From Isoetes taiwanensis (Eukaryota > Streptophyta > Lycopodiopsida > Isoetales > Isoetaceae), in NCBI GenBank assembly GCA_021234155.1, contig JAJEKV010000003.1:13810386-13874385 (forward strand): a stretch of DNA of 64,000 nt, written 5' to 3'. Shown here in pieces: positions 33,641-45,596 of this stretch (its first letter is position 1; the number at the start of each line of letters is the position of its first letter). The translations under genes and the position numbers were made by a program. The notes under the pieces are model-generated. The model had not been told where the DNA came from, did no database searches, and saw only the letters and a list, made by a program, of their open reading frames with translations.

Positions 33641-34479
33641 GGTCGCAAACGAATCACTTTCAAACATCATATCGTATTACTATACCTTTGTTCACATGTG
33701 ATCAACATGCAACAAGTGTGGCGAACCTACTTGCCTACAAACATAGTTTCTAGCTCCAATATCATGGAGCGCAAATAATGACTAATTGCACCATATCCTA
33801 TGTACTTTCCAGTTCACACCATAGCTATCCATTTTTAATATACACGTATAAGAAAAAATATACCCTCCACCTTTTTTAATATATCAATGTTTGTCCCATT
33901 GATTTTTCAAGGATAGCTTTTCTAAAATAAGATACCATAGACCCTCCTCAAATATTTTCTAATGGATACATTTTTTAGGTATATGTATATCAAAAAACAG
34001 ACCCTCCATTACACGGACATCAAAAAATAGACCCGCGATTACACCTATATCAAAAGATAGACCCTCCATTACTTTCGACTTCAGTTTTCTTTATAATATA
34101 TTAATGTTTACCCCGCTTTTCTATTCCCGCCCATGCTTGATATTTGAAATTTAGTACATACGTTTGGGACTGTTCATTTCAGGCATGGCTCTAATTTGCT
34201 TCCGGAGTGCTGCATCCTGGATCCCCACTCCATAGCTGAGCTTGAATCGTCAAATTTTATGCAAATTCTAAGCAGCAGCAGGTTTTGTGGCTCGGCAAGG
34301 GCGATTTTGAGGCAGTAACCATATCTCCCTTGCTAAGATTGAAAATAAGAGGGATAATATTGGAAATAAACAAGGGATGCATCCCCCCTTCTAGCAACAG
34401 CTAGAGCAGAACACAACCAGAGATCTTAGAGCTGAGATGAAGATGCTGGAGATGAGCGGAAAGGGCACTTATGTGTGTA
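33641..34479. other. Gene-poor AT-rich interval
   Basis: No gene is seen. A short repeated word (ATCAAAAAATAGACCC-type) recurs three times at about 33985-34070. Confidence 0.45.
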
Positions 34480-34610
34480 ATGGCGCCTCCATGTGCCTTA
34501 ACCTCAGTGCGCCTTTGTGTGGCGCCTTTGTGCGCCTTAACCTCTGTGCGCCTCTGTGTTTAATGGCGCCTCTGTGTGCCTTAATGTCTGCGCGCCTCTG
34601 TGTTTAATGG
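34480..34610. repeat. Tandem repeat of GGCGCCT..TGTGCGCCTTAA units
   Basis: Words such as TGTGCGCCTTAACCTC and GCGCCTCTGTGTTTAATGG recur at irregular 30-50 bp spacing. This is a degenerate minisatellite. Confidence 0.75.
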
Positions 34611-34629
34611 ATAATGTGTAGGGAAGGAT

Positions 34630-35306
34630 ATGAACATACCCGTAAAGCTTGCATACTTTGGAAGATCTGACAGTGGAATCCGAGTCCCCATAATCTGTTT
34701 TCTTACTGGAATCTGCCCAAACAGCATCGGTCTGAGTCTCGATAAACCTGTCGTGTTCAGTTCTGGCCCACATTATTTAAAAGATCGCAACAATGGGGCA
34801 TTTCAGAGCTACGGGTATGTAAACTATCTGTATTCTTCTTACTACAGATTAAAGAACAAACAAATTAACAAAGCGAGTTTTGTATATGGGTTCTTTTATT
34901 TTCGAATTGGTATGGCAGTTGTTTGTCAGAATTAAGTAGCGGCAGGAGGCTCTGCTTGCCTTGTGATTCCTCATTGCAGCTGCCCCATTGCCGGGCATCA
35001 AACTGGTGTACATAAGCTAACAATTGGTGCATTTTGATTGATGCAGGGTTTGTGGGCATTGCATATGGAGTGATAGAACAGACAGCAACTGCAGATAATG
35101 TGTAGGAAACGGTCCTTACGTTACCATAGGTACGAGGGTCATTATCTCCTCTAATCTCATAGCAAAGTGGTTCATCAGAACCTCGGCAATTGCAGTATTT
35201 TTTGGAAAGCCAGAAGAAGATGTGCTTCAGGGTTTCGGCTCCCCTGAGCGATGGTTTTATCTGATTTTATCTGGTAGCAGTATAGCAAGGAAGTTCAGAC
35301 AATAAA
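34630..35306 (+). other. Coding-like exons of unknown identity
   Basis: Three stretches look like exons. 34630-34814 reads MNIPVKLAYFGRSDSG and continues open to a GGGTATGT donor. An AG acceptor near 35047 starts GFVGIAYGVIEQTATADN, in frame with the first piece. 35105-35304 reads SSNLIAKWFIRTSAIAVFFG and PEEDVLQGFGSPERWFYLIL to a stop, in another frame. I do not recognise the protein, and the third piece is not connected by a proven splice. It may be the remains of a host gene. Confidence 0.3.
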
Positions 35307-35399
35307 GCTCCATTTTTGCAGATGAAACACCCTGCAGAGACTTGTGCTTGGAAAAAAAGTCGGAGGCAATATGTTGAGCCCATTCTCACCACGCGGGGT

Positions 35400-35800
35400 G
35401 AGAAAGAAATAAAAAATTATCTAATTAATTATGTTTACTTGTATTTATTAAATTACTTATTGTATTTTTATTGTATTACTTATTGTATTGTATTTATTAT
35501 ATGATTTTATTTATTGTATTTATTTTATTATTTACAACCCTTTTTTGGATTCATCCCCTCTCCCCGACGCCATCTCCTCTTTGCCATCTCTCTCCCCCTT
35601 TGCCCCTTCTTGCCATCTCGTTTTCCGTTGCCATCCCCCTCACCCTTCGCCCCTCCCTGTGCCCCTTTGTCCCTCCCTTCTCCTTTGTCCCTCCCTTTCC
35701 ATCCGGTTTGCCCTTCGACATCCCCCTCCCGCTTTGCCCTCCCTGTGCCCCTTTGGCCCTTGCCCAGCCACCCTCCATGGGCATTTTCTTTTCACTCTTC
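35400..35800. repeat. AT-rich tract followed by CT-rich low-complexity DNA
   Basis: 35400-35540 is almost pure A/T with TATTGTATT repeats. 35545-35790 is strongly pyrimidine-biased on the plus strand with recurring TTTGTCCCTCCC/TTTGCCCCT words. The long open frames here in all three plus frames are composition artefacts. Confidence 0.8.
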
Positions 35801-36049
35801 TCTCGGTGAACCAGTTGTAAATTCTATAAGAAAGACATGTGAATTAGTTGTTGTGCTTTAATGTGAATTTCTATCAGTGATTCAACAAAACTTAATTTTC
35901 TTTTTTCTTTTTTTGTATGCTCATTTTATTTATGAGTCCCAAACTTTAGAATGTGGTCCACTTTAATTAAATGTGACTTTAACGTTAAAAAAACGCTAAA
36001 AATTCGAGGAATTTCAATGACCTAGTGGCTTATAGGCTCGGATGGACTG

Positions 36050-38300
36050 CATTGTGTTATGCGTTGGAAAATGTTGAAAGGAATTTATTATAAGAGTCTT
36101 GACCCAATATTGACACATAGCTATGTGTGCACCTTAAGCATACTTGCCTATGAAGAAACCTAAGCAATTGCATCTATTTGTACGTATGCCAAATTTTACT
36201 TTAGATGTCTCAGAGAGAGAGAGAACCCAAGATGTTTTTAGATGGAGGCTTTGAAATATGACAATATGCATATTGCTTGTTAACTTCAAATCAGTTATTG
36301 CACTCTTACACACATCCAAAGTGTGATACTGGCATTTTACACTTCAACGTTTTAAAATAGCATGCACTAATTACATAGGATGAGAGCACAGTACTCTGGT
36401 CGTTACTTTGCACTAAGCTAATTATAGGAGGCTTGTCCTTTGGGAAGGCGGGTTTGTGTTATTCATGTGGTCAACCACATCAGTCAAAACTTACATGCAT
36501 ATTTTTTAGCCCTTCGATGTAATATTTTAGATCAAAGAGATGCCAAAAAACCACTGGAAGAGGAGTTGTATCTCGAATCCCGATTTTTGTGGAAATTACT
36601 ACCAAATTACATTTTTATACATCATGTAAAATTAATACTACTATAACATGCATGTAATTTCAACAAAAGTCCAATTTACGTTTTATAGAATGTCCTTATG
36701 GCTTGTATGCCATGTAAGGTGCTCGGTGCAAGCCTCAGCAGTGGACTCCCTGCCTCCCTAGCTTGCCCACCACCTCGCCCTTACAGAACGTAAAAGCCCA
36801 CAAGGGCATTTTTATATGTATACGTAATTATAAAGAAGGTAATGCATTTGTGGTAGTGACTCTTCATCTCCTTTGCCTCAAACTTATTGGGAAAAACCTA
36901 ATTTAACATGTTTGGGCACCATTAAGCTATCTTTAAACAATAGGACTGCACACGGAGTTGTTGTAGAGGTGGTTCAACCACCAGGATGATCCCTTGGCAC
37001 GTCTTGGTACATTTGCTGGAAGGAAGAGAAGGTTAAATTTTTTCTTCAACCCTTTAAGTTTCAATAAACTTAGTAGCAGTCCATAATTGATTGATTGTTG
37101 GACCAAGAGGCATGGAGGTATACAATGCCAATATCACTCCACGATATCGAATTTGAGATCCTAAGAGGAACATCCACATGTGTGGCATTGGCATAACTTA
37201 TGAGACGAGACCAAAATTGGCGGTCTAAATAATACAACTAGTTGCACCGAGAGATAGATGCAATAGCTAACTTGTAATTGTATCTTAAAAGTAAGATGGT
37301 CTAACCCTCTTTCTCTTTCTAGTCTAATCTACTTTACATGTGCTTCTTTGGATATTCCAAGGTTCGGACACACATCCTTTTGTTACATTGTACTATGCGG
37401 CAAGTGGTTTTGTTTGTGTGGACATTTTTCTTCAAGAAACATTTCATCCCATATTCTTCACATTCAAGTTTTGCTGATTCATTAAGATTTATACCCTAAA
37501 AAAGGGGGGTGGGGACGGGTGGGGAGAACTATACCTGCATCATATGCCAGTAGCTTGAAAAATGTTATAGGAAATCCATTATAAGAGTGTTGACTATACA
37601 TTGACACCTGGCTACAAGTGAAGCTTAAGCAGACTGTAGCTATTGTAGCTTCTCTGTAGCTTCAACACTTGTAGCCTTCTCTCTATTTGAATAATTGCAT
37701 CTCGAGTCAAAATGTCATGTAAGTGTGGAAGCTTGCAAAAAAAAAATTTCTTCTTCTTCTTTTTTGTTTTTGTTTTTTGTTTTGTTTTTGTTTTTGTTTT
37801 TGTTTTTTTTTTTTTTTTTTCTTTTTTTTTTTTTTCTTGCATTCTTCCTAAGTAATTTTAAAGGAGATAATGCCTTTGCAATAGTGGCCCTTCGCCTCCT
37901 TTGCCTCACACTTACCTTGAAAGACTTCTTCTATAATTTCTCATGTTTGAGCACTATTAAGTTATCTTATAAAAACAATAGCATTGCGAGCTGCTTTGTT
38001 GTAGAGGTGGCTCAAACACCAGGACGATCCCTTGCCAGGCATCTTGCTACATTTGCTTTCAGACCTTGTGGCTGGAAGAAAGGGTATTTAGTCTTTTTTT
38101 TAATCTTTTAAGTTTCGATAAACTTAACAGCAATCCATAATTAGGTTACTGTTGGACCAGGAAGTAGGGATACAAAGCCAATATCACTCCACCGACATAA
38201 AATTTGAGATGCCAAGAAGAATATTCACACGTGAGGCGATTGGCATATGAGACGCGGCTAAAATTTGGTGGTCTAAATATCAGTAGCAAGAAGATGGAAG
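36050..38300. repeat. Diverged tandem duplication of about 1.1 kb and 0.7 kb
   Basis: Blocks at 36830-37250 and 37860-38290 share colinear words: CTCCTTTGCCTCA, TTGTTGTAGAGGTGG, CGATCCCTTG/GATCCCTTGG, TTTAAGTTTC.ATAAACTTA, GCCAATATCACTCCAC and TTTGAGAT.CTAAGA/CCAAGA. They are preceded by related starts at 36060-36190 and 37558-37650 (TTATAAGAGT.TTGAC..ATTGACAC). The second copy is interrupted by long T-rich runs at 37740-37835. No coding content is recognised. Confidence 0.75.
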
Positions 38301-38702
38301 CAATAGGGTGGTAGGTGCAAGTAGACTTGCATCTAAGGCCCTATGATGTTGAAAAAAAAGATGAAGCAAAACAAAAGAACATCAATGACAAAGGGTCAAT
38401 AAGGAATGGGTGCACCACATGGCCCATGAACATGAATGTGGAGTGGTAGCTTTTGCAGAATAATGTTGTATAATATATTGAGTGTATCACTGTAGCTTTT
38501 GTGTTGTTCGATATGACAGATTGGCCAACTTAACATTAATACAAATTGGATAGACGTGGCTCACTCCAACGCCTTAGAACAATCCAAATTGGTGAAAAAA
38601 TTTGCATTGGAATTGAATTGAGTTGAATTCTATCGTGTTCTGTTCTGATACCACAATTTGAATTCCATCAACTAAATAAATGGTCGTCTGAGAATAGGAG
38701 TG

Positions 38703-41107
38703 ATGGGAGAGATGAGTCCGTGTATTTTCGTGTGCGCCATTTTGGCATGTTTTTTAGTATGCTTTTTTCCTGCTGCCTATGCTTCTTCTTCCCAGCAAAC
38801 TGATATGAGCAATGTTACTGCAACCGTTGCATCAATTCCGGTTGATTTGGTCGTAAATGGCAGCACTAGCATCGCCAAAACCAGCCAGGATTACGTTTGT
38901 CTCACCGTAGATTGGTGGCCTCCTGAAAAATGCGATTACGACAGATGCAGCTGGGGTTATTCTTCAGTTCTCAATCTGGTACGCACAATTCCTTCAATCT
39001 TGATAAACCAATGTATGTTCTCAATTTAATCTGTCTGTTTCTAGGTGGTTTTCTTAGGAAATTTTTCTGTATTCAACCCAATTCGTTTTTTTTTCTGAAT
39101 TTCACTGATACAACCACTTAATTTCTTCACAGGATCTCAACAATAAAATCCTCAGCAATGCGGTAAAAGGTACGCATTCGATTCAACCTATCAAACTGAG
39201 CATGGGATTAAAAACTCTGCATCATTTCCAATTGATTGAAACTGATTGTTGTTTGCATAAAAAATCAGGATTATCGCCATTGACGATGAGGCTGGGAGGA
39301 ACATTACAAGACCAGGTTGTATATCTGGTTAAGGGCACAGAAGATTGTCCTCAGTTTACCAGAAATTTATCTGCGCCGTTCGGATTTACAGGCGGATGCC
39401 TCAACATGTCTCGATGGAAGGAATGGAACAATTTCTTCCAAAAAACAGGGTAAGAATTTCTTCTGCCAAATCAACTATAACACAGTTGGATTGGAAAAAT
39501 AACTTATTTCTGGTGTTCAATTAACAGAGCAGTTGTTGCATTTGGTCTGAATGCATTGTATCCTCGAAAAGATCTCACCGTTTTTGAGGATTGGGATCCA
39601 ACCAATACACAAGATTTTATCAGATATACTCATGATCAGGGATTCAAAGTCCGGGCCTGGGAATTTGGTAAAATATGGAATCAATCCTCTGTAAAAATCT
39701 GGAAATTCTATTGCTGATTTTTCTTGTGATGCAGGGAATGAATTGAGTGGAGACGGAATAAACGTATCCGTTCCTCTCAACGCATCTGTAAGAGATGTTA
39801 AGAAACTGAGACCATTTATAGACGAAATTTATGCCGGGTCTGAATCCAAGCCTCTGCTGGTTTCTCCAGATGGAATTTATGAATATGAGCCCCAATGGTA
39901 CAAAGACTTTCTGATTGAAACGGGAAAAGGTGTTCTTGATGGTTTGACGCATCATATCTACAATCTGGGAGCTGGTAAGAACGAAATTGCAACCCAAATT
40001 TGGGTTATCCTGAGATTAACTTAAATTGTTTCCAATTTTGAAGCGAAATAAGCTTGAATCAAATTAATTTTAAGATGAGACGAATTGCTTTGCTTGTTAT
40101 TGATTCAGGAGATTAAAATTCCTCTGTTGCAGGTGTAGCTAAAAACCTGACTGAGCAAATACTGGATCCAACGGTCCTTGATAATATTAAAGGCACATAC
40201 AAGGGCCTAAGAGATATGATCCGAAAGAACGGGCCTTGGGCGCAGGCTTGGGTTGGAGAAGCTGGTGGAGCTTACAACAGCGGCGGAGATAATATATCGA
40301 ATGCATTTGTCTCAGGATTCTGGTACCTTTGCAATTGAACAAAATGTCAGTTTTAGAATTAATCTGATTCATTTCTTAAACAAATTTTCAGGTATGTTGA
40401 TCAACTGGGCATGGCTGCATCTTATAATACATCAGTTTATTGTCGTCAAACTCTGATAGGAGGCAATTATGGGATATTAGACAGAGAAACCTTCGTACCC
40501 AATCCAGATTACTATGCGTAAGCTTCAAATCCGTTGTTTGATTCAAGTCCGGCGAAAAAAAAGCTTTGATAATTCAACCACCATTTCTCTTTTGCAGAGC
40601 GCTGGTGTGGAAGCGAATAATGGGCAATGTAGTATTGCATCCACATAAAACAGAATCTCCATATCTGAGAGCTTATACCCATTGTCACAAAACTGCCAAG
40701 GTAGGAGAAAATCCCTCCAGCGAACAGCGTCATCAAAAAATCTGAGCCCAAATTATTTCTTCTGATCCTCTGTTTTTATTCTACAGGGAGGACTAGCAGC
40801 AGTATTTATAAATCTAAGCAACATCACCGAATACAATATAAGGATATCAGTTAAGGAAGAAAGGAAGAAAAAGAGGGTTGCGGCTGGCGTGAGATATGAA
40901 TACCATTTAACGCCGAAAGATGGGGATTTACACAGCAAAGTGGTCCATTTAAACGGATCCCCTCTTCGCCTTACCGGATCTATGCTTAGTAGCATCCCTC
41001 CAATTCATCCCCTCACAGTGGCTAGCTCCACTGCCGTTTCTGTGAAACCTTGGTCTATCGTTTACGCCGAGATTCCTGATGCCGGAATTCCGGCTTGTCT
41101 GCCATAG
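38703..41107 (+). CDS. Heparanase-like protein, GH79 beta-glucuronidase, nine exons
   Basis: GH79 enzymes remove glucuronic acid from arabinogalactan-protein glycans in the plant cell wall or vacuole. Exons: 38703-38978, 39133-39169, 39269-39449, 39528-39667, 39735-39974, 40133-40322, 40392-40517, 40598-40700 and 40787-41107. All introns have GT..AG borders, phases agree, and the spliced frame encodes 537 residues, normal for the family. Residues 1-27 form a signal peptide (CIFVCAILACFLVCFFPAAYA). Family landmarks follow in order: DYVCLTVDWWPPEKCDY, LSPLTMRLGGTLQDQVVY, FGLNALYPRK, WEFGNELSGDG (acid/base Glu214), LTHHIYNLGAG, WVGEAGGAYNSGG (nucleophile Glu334), FWYVDQLGMAA, YGILDRETFVPNPDYY, and the C-terminal beta-domain ending in a proline-capped tail. 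The ATG at 38703 is chosen because it leads straight into the signal peptide. An AATAAA site lies at 41182-41187. It appears intact and functional. Confidence 0.93.
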
Positions 41108-41181
41108 CCACAGCTCCATTCGCTTTTCCCGCATTTTTCTTTCATTTTTCATATCGTTTATATTTAATCTTTCCCTCGAAT

Positions 41182-41187
41182 AATAAA
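41182..41187 (+). terminator. Candidate polyadenylation signal of the heparanase-like gene
   Basis: AATAAA lies 75 bp after the stop codon in AT-rich DNA. Its position is right for the gene's 3' end, but cleavage cannot be confirmed from sequence. Confidence 0.5.
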
Positions 41188-41189
41188 TA

Positions 41190-41899
41190 AACGAACTAGT
41201 CAAAATCACATTTATTACTTTTTACATAAATTAGATGTTTTGATAATGATGTTTTGCCTCTGTAATTTGTAACACGAAGTTCTCTATATCAATGTCATCA
41301 AAAGCATCGCTAATTTCTAGTTACAAAATTAAAAGTGTAGTTTCCCATCTTCCAAATGCTTGGCAAAGACATTAGAATCTCCTAAAACATGGACTCTCTA
41401 GTACAAGGCAACAACACTTTGCAGTAGATTATCTGAAATTCCCATCCTCTAAGAAAGCATGATTAGCTGCAATAATATATTATCTGTTGCGATACATATA
41501 CTAAACAAAAAAATCTACTCAATTGGACTCGAGCAAAAGCAATGGAACAATCCCATATTCTAGGTATATAATTAAAATTACAAGGCCACATCTTGATCTT
41601 GGGCACATATGGCCCAATTTATGAGAAAATGGGGCAGCCATCATATCACCACGGTCTACACTGGGTCATGGATTGAACAATGGAGCATGGCGAATAGTTC
41701 TAGATCATAGACTGCAAAGAATTTTACATCCCAAACGTGCCTTAAACTAGAGGGCCTCCCTTGATCCTCCAAGACAAGCGCGAAAGGGGGGTCGTCGGCT
41801 ACATGTGCCAATCTCACTCAACATCTCACCCCAGAGCTTGTCCAATAGTTCTTGCAACAGGCTAATTACCTTAATACCCTTGCAATTGAATATAAGTTC
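41190..41899. other. Gene-poor interval between the heparanase-like gene and the Copia element
   Basis: AT-rich, with no coding content or repeats recognised. The 3' LTR of the Copia element starts at 41900. Confidence 0.5.
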
Positions 41900-42232
41900 T
41901 GATAAGAATTCAGAGATAGGGCTCCTTCTGAGGTTTCTATCGCCTGGATCGAAACTAGGTTACCTCCTGCAAGCTCACGGTCAAACAAAAATGTTCCTGC
42001 ACTGTTCTATTACAGACTTGGACGCCCTGTTCGCCTCAACCTCCTACAGTATTGATTCACCGCAAATCAACGATCCGGCCTCCCTGCAAATCGAGATTCG
42101 ATTCCGCTCCTCTCTGCGTCTGTTTCGATCCCTTTCTGCTGGTTTTATCTGGACGCCGCTTTGCCAAAGCGTGTATGTCTGGCACAATTATGCCATGGCA
42201 CGTGTACCCCTGTACAGGCTGTATTTCCTTCA
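41900..42232 (-). repeat. 3' LTR of the Copia element
   Basis: In element orientation it starts TGAAGGAAATACAGCC directly after a purine tract (CTGAGGGGGAGAA) and ends CTTATCA, giving TG..CA ends and about 333 bp. Its last 132-134 bp equal the partial 5' LTR at 46567-46700. Confidence 0.8.
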
Positions 42233-42241
42233 TTCTCCCCC

Positions 42242-43594
42242 TCAGCCTGTACAGTTCATAATTCCTACTTGTTCCTTTGCAACATGAAGTTTTGGTTCAT
42301 TAAGAACCTTAGTCAACATATCTGCTTGCTGCAATGCAGTAGGAATGTATTCTACATTTATTTCACCCCTTTCTACTTCATCTCGAATGAAATGGTGATG
42401 AACCTCTATGTGCTTAGTTCGCGAATGACAGACTGGATTTTTGCTCATCGCTATCCCGCTTTTATTATCACAATAAATTGTTGTTGTACCCATGCATGAC
42501 TTTCCCAATTCCTTGAGCATCCTTCGCAACCAAATGATCTCTGATGCTGCCAAAGATACTGCCACATATTCTGCTTCTGCACTGGATTTTGCAACACACT
42601 CTTGTTTTTTACTGACCCATGATATTGCCGTACCTCCAAGCTTACAAAGATATCCAGAAGTGGACTTTCTATCATCTGTGTCTCCTCCCCAGTCTGCGTC
42701 TGCATATCCAACTAGATTATCTTCCATGCCCCTTTCAAAACATAGCCCATGAGTTGAGGTACCCTTAAGATACCTGAGAACCCTTTTTGCGGCTATCCAG
42801 TGCTCCCTTCCTGGTTTATTTAAAAACCTACTTAGAAGATTAACAGCATAAGTAATATCTGGTCTTGTGCTGTTTGCAGCATACAACAGGCTGCCAACTA
42901 ACGACCTATAGGGTTTACCTCTCATATCTTCCTCCTCCTCAAGTGTTTGCGGACACATTTTTCCCGACAATTTTACCCCTGGCGCCAATGGTGTCTTTGC
43001 TACATTGCAATCAAGCATTCTGAACTTGACTAGCATTTTCTTGATATATTGTTCTTGAGTGAGGTACAACACACCTCGTGCCCTATCTCTTCTTACTTCC
43101 ATTCCCAGCAGTTTTTGAAGATCTCCAAGATCAGTCATTTGAAACCGGCTTCTGAATAATAGTTTACACTTGTCCAGCAAGGCTTTGTCATTACTGGCTA
43201 TCACACAATCATCGACATATAGAGCCATCATTAGGCATTTATCTCCTTCCCTTCTCATGTAAAGATTACCTTCTGTTTTTAATTTAATGAATCCACTGTC
43301 AATTAAAAACTTGTTCATGCATAAGTACCATTGTCTAGATGCCTGCCTCAATCCATAAATAGCCTTTTTTAATTTGCATACCATATTATTGCCCTGCTCG
43401 TATCCATGAGGCTGCTCCATATAGATTTCTTCTTCTAAGTCTCCATTCAAGAACGCAGTCTTGACATCCATATGACCCAATTCCATGTCATTTTGTACTG
43501 CAATGGCTATGAGCGCTCTCAGACTAGTCATCTTAATGATAGGTGAGAATGTGTCCTTAAAATCTATTCCTTCTAGCCGTATATCCCTTGGCAA
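42242..43594 (-). CDS. Copia reverse transcriptase and RNase H
   Basis: An open frame of 450 codons. It contains TSLRALIAIA, the catalytic MDVKTAFLNGDLEEEIYMEQ segment, KLKKAIYGLRQASRQWY, and the active site YVDDCVIAS (about residue 127). The RNase H part contains GYADADWGGDTDDRKSTSGY, KSSAEAEYVA and CDNKSGIAMSKNPVCHSRTK, ending with IPTALQQADMLTKVL. The catalytic Asp, Glu and Asp residues are all present. The stop at 42242 lies just before the polypurine tract, as expected. The frame joins the upstream integrase frame only through indels at 43594-43731. Confidence 0.9.
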   Translation of the reverse strand: MPRDIRLEGIDFKDTFSPIIKMTSLRALIAIAVQNDMELGHMDVKTAFLNGDLEEEIYMEQPHGYEQGNNMVCKLKKAIYGLRQASRQWYLCMNKFLIDSGFIKLKTEGNLYMRREGDKCLMMALYVDDCVIASNDKALLDKCKLLFRSRFQMTDLGDLQKLLGMEVRRDRARGVLYLTQEQYIKKMLVKFRMLDCNVAKTPLAPGVKLSGKMCPQTLEEEEDMRGKPYRSLVGSLLYAANSTRPDITYAVNLLSRFLNKPGREHWIAAKRVLRYLKGTSTHGLCFERGMEDNLVGYADADWGGDTDDRKSTSGYLCKLGGTAISWVSKKQECVAKSSAEAEYVAVSLAASEIIWLRRMLKELGKSCMGTTTIYCDNKSGIAMSKNPVCHSRTKHIEVHHHFIRDEVERGEINVEYIPTALQQADMLTKVLNEPKLHVAKEQVGIMNCTG

Positions 43595-43730
43595 ACAAGC
43601 GAGCCTTGTACCTCTCGGACGGACCCATCCGCCTTTCTTTTAATCTTGAAAATCCACTTACTACCGACAACATTTTTGCCATTTGGTCTCGCACCAAATC
43701 ATAGGTTCCATGCGCTTGAATGAATCTAAT

Positions 43731-45596
43731 TCATTCCTCATCGCTTCTTTCCACCGCCCGCATCCGCCTTGTTCTTGCTTCTTCCACAGTTTCTGGTTCT
43801 AAATTACAGGACAAGATCTTAGGCTTTCGAGGTCTTGTTGTCTTACCACTTTCTTTTCTGCCAAATCCTTCTGTATCAAACGGAAGCTGAGATTTGAGAC
43901 GTTCTACTTCACTACGACGAGTCCTGCTTGTACTCCCCCTGGTTTCTTCAATTACAGCTTCACCGCTCTCCTCCTCCTGGTGTCCAGTTTCCGGTGCACT
44001 GTCAGCCTCTAAGACTTCATGCACCTCCTCTGGCTCTAACACTTCATGCACCTCCTCTGGCTCAGTATGTAGCGCACTATCAGTTTCTGCAACCTCATGC
44101 ACCACATCTGGCTCTGTGTCCTCTTGCTCACTTGTATCCTCAATTTCATCATCTTCAAGGTCAATTTCATCTTTCATGGGCATACCTATTGTCTCCCCAA
44201 AATTGTGCATTGCTTCTTTATTTACCCCTGAATCATTTTCCAAATATTCCACTGGCACCCATTCTGTCATCTCCGTCTTACTAAGCAGCTTCCTATCTTT
44301 GTATAGGATGTTTTCGTTAAATATCACATCTCTGCTAACATGTATTCTGCGAGTGCTTGGATCATATAACCTGTAACCATTCGTCTCTTCATCGTAGCCA
44401 ACCAGAAAAGTACATATGCTCCTATCATCCAACTTCCTCCTGAGTTCTTCGGGGACCAACATATAGGCTAGACACCCGTACACCTTGAAGCGCTTCACAG
44501 ATTGTCTTTGTCCAGTCCAAACCTGTTCTGGTACTGCTTCCTTTACTGCAACACTAGGCAACCTGTTCTGAATGTGACAAGCGGCCGCCACTGCTTCTGC
44601 CCATAAGCTGTTGGGTAGGCCCGCATGCTTAAGCATGGACCTTGCTGCATTCATGACGGTGCGATTCTTTCGTTCTGCTACACCATTTTGCTGTGGCGTA
44701 TACCGACACGTATACTGTCTTCTAATCCCATGCTCATGACAAAAATTGCAAAATTCACTCGATCTATACTCTCCTCCAAGATCGGATCTCAAGCATTTAA
44801 CCTTTAATGATGTTTCCCTTTCAACCTCCGCAACATAGAGCCTAAAGGCATCAAATACTTGGTCTTTGGACCTCAAAAAATAACACTTAGTCCTTCTGCT
44901 ATAGTCATCAATAAATGATGCAAAGTAAAATTTTGACCCTAGACTCTGAACTTGCATTGGACCACAAACATCTGAATGAACTAACTCAAGCAATTTGTGT
45001 GCTCTCTTGCCTTTATTTCTAAAAGGCAATCTATTTTGCTTTCCTAACATGCATGCCTCACAAATATCATCATGATCTTCATGCTCACACATCAAGTCAT
45101 CCAAAAAATTGTGCTTTTCTGCAAGCTTAATGTTATTGTGGTTTGTATGCGCCAACCTCAAATGCCAAGTATGCAGTTTATCCATGGGAGATATTTTATT
45201 AATTGCTTTGATGTCAAACTCAAACAAATTTCCTCTTCTATCAGCATCAAATATCTTCACACCATCTTTAATAAATTTGCATCCATGCTTATGAAAAAAC
45301 AAATCATAACCATTGTCAACAAGATTCGCAACCGAGACTAAGTTAAACAACATTTCTGGAGCAAATAGAGTATCTGGCAATCTTAAAATTTCCTTGCCTT
45401 CTCTTGATACCTGCAACTCCCCCTTTCCACGCACCTTTTGTGTTGCGCCATTTCCCATTTGCACCTTCGGATTACCCTTACTTAGCTCAACCTTATTCAA
45501 CAAACCAGGTGAGTTGACTATGGAGACTTCAGCTCCCGAATCTAAAGTCAAAGTGTCAGTTTTATCCAAGCCATTTCTACGAGTAACATTTGACAC
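43731..45596 (-). CDS. Copia protease and integrase
   Basis: An open frame of about 620 codons without a proper Met start, so it is part of a polyprotein. The protease active site is LTLDSGAEVSIV (Asp19). The integrase zinc finger is HLRLAHTNHNN followed by CEACMLGKQNRLPF. The catalytic core has HSDVCGPM, FIDDYSRRTKCYFL and TPQQNGVAERKNRTVMNAAR, completing the D,D(35)E triad. A long acidic, glutamate-rich linker with EPEEVHEVLE duplicated follows. It overlaps the gag stop at 45596 in another reading frame, consistent with one indel or a frameshift. Confidence 0.9.
   Translation of the reverse strand: MSNVTRRNGLDKTDTLTLDSGAEVSIVNSPGLLNKVELSKGNPKVQMGNGATQKVRGKGELQVSREGKEILRLPDTLFAPEMLFNLVSVANLVDNGYDLFFHKHGCKFIKDGVKIFDADRRGNLFEFDIKAINKISPMDKLHTWHLRLAHTNHNNIKLAEKHNFLDDLMCEHEDHDDICEACMLGKQNRLPFRNKGKRAHKLLELVHSDVCGPMQVQSLGSKFYFASFIDDYSRRTKCYFLRSKDQVFDAFRLYVAEVERETSLKVKCLRSDLGGEYRSSEFCNFCHEHGIRRQYTCRYTPQQNGVAERKNRTVMNAARSMLKHAGLPNSLWAEAVAAACHIQNRLPSVAVKEAVPEQVWTGQRQSVKRFKVYGCLAYMLVPEELRRKLDDRSICTFLVGYDEETNGYRLYDPSTRRIHVSRDVIFNENILYKDRKLLSKTEMTEWVPVEYLENDSGVNKEAMHNFGETIGMPMKDEIDLEDDEIEDTSEQEDTEPDVVHEVAETDSALHTEPEEVHEVLEPEEVHEVLEADSAPETGHQEEESGEAVIEETRGSTSRTRRSEVERLKSQLPFDTEGFGRKESGKTTRPRKPKILSCNLEPETVEEARTRRMRAVERSDEE

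Noticed and set aside
35471..35861. Three long overlapping plus-strand open frames
   Set aside because: All arise from a pyrimidine-rich tract that lacks stop codons in every frame; the translations are Pro/Leu/Ser low-complexity.
37695..38111. Plus-strand frame rich in Phe/Leu resembling a membrane protein
   Set aside because: It is a translation of long T runs (37740-37835), and the matching duplicated block at 36.8-37.2 kb does not keep the frame.
43894..44376. Ser-rich open frames on the plus strand
   Set aside because: They are antisense to the acidic linker of the Copia protease-integrase frame, which has clear motifs.
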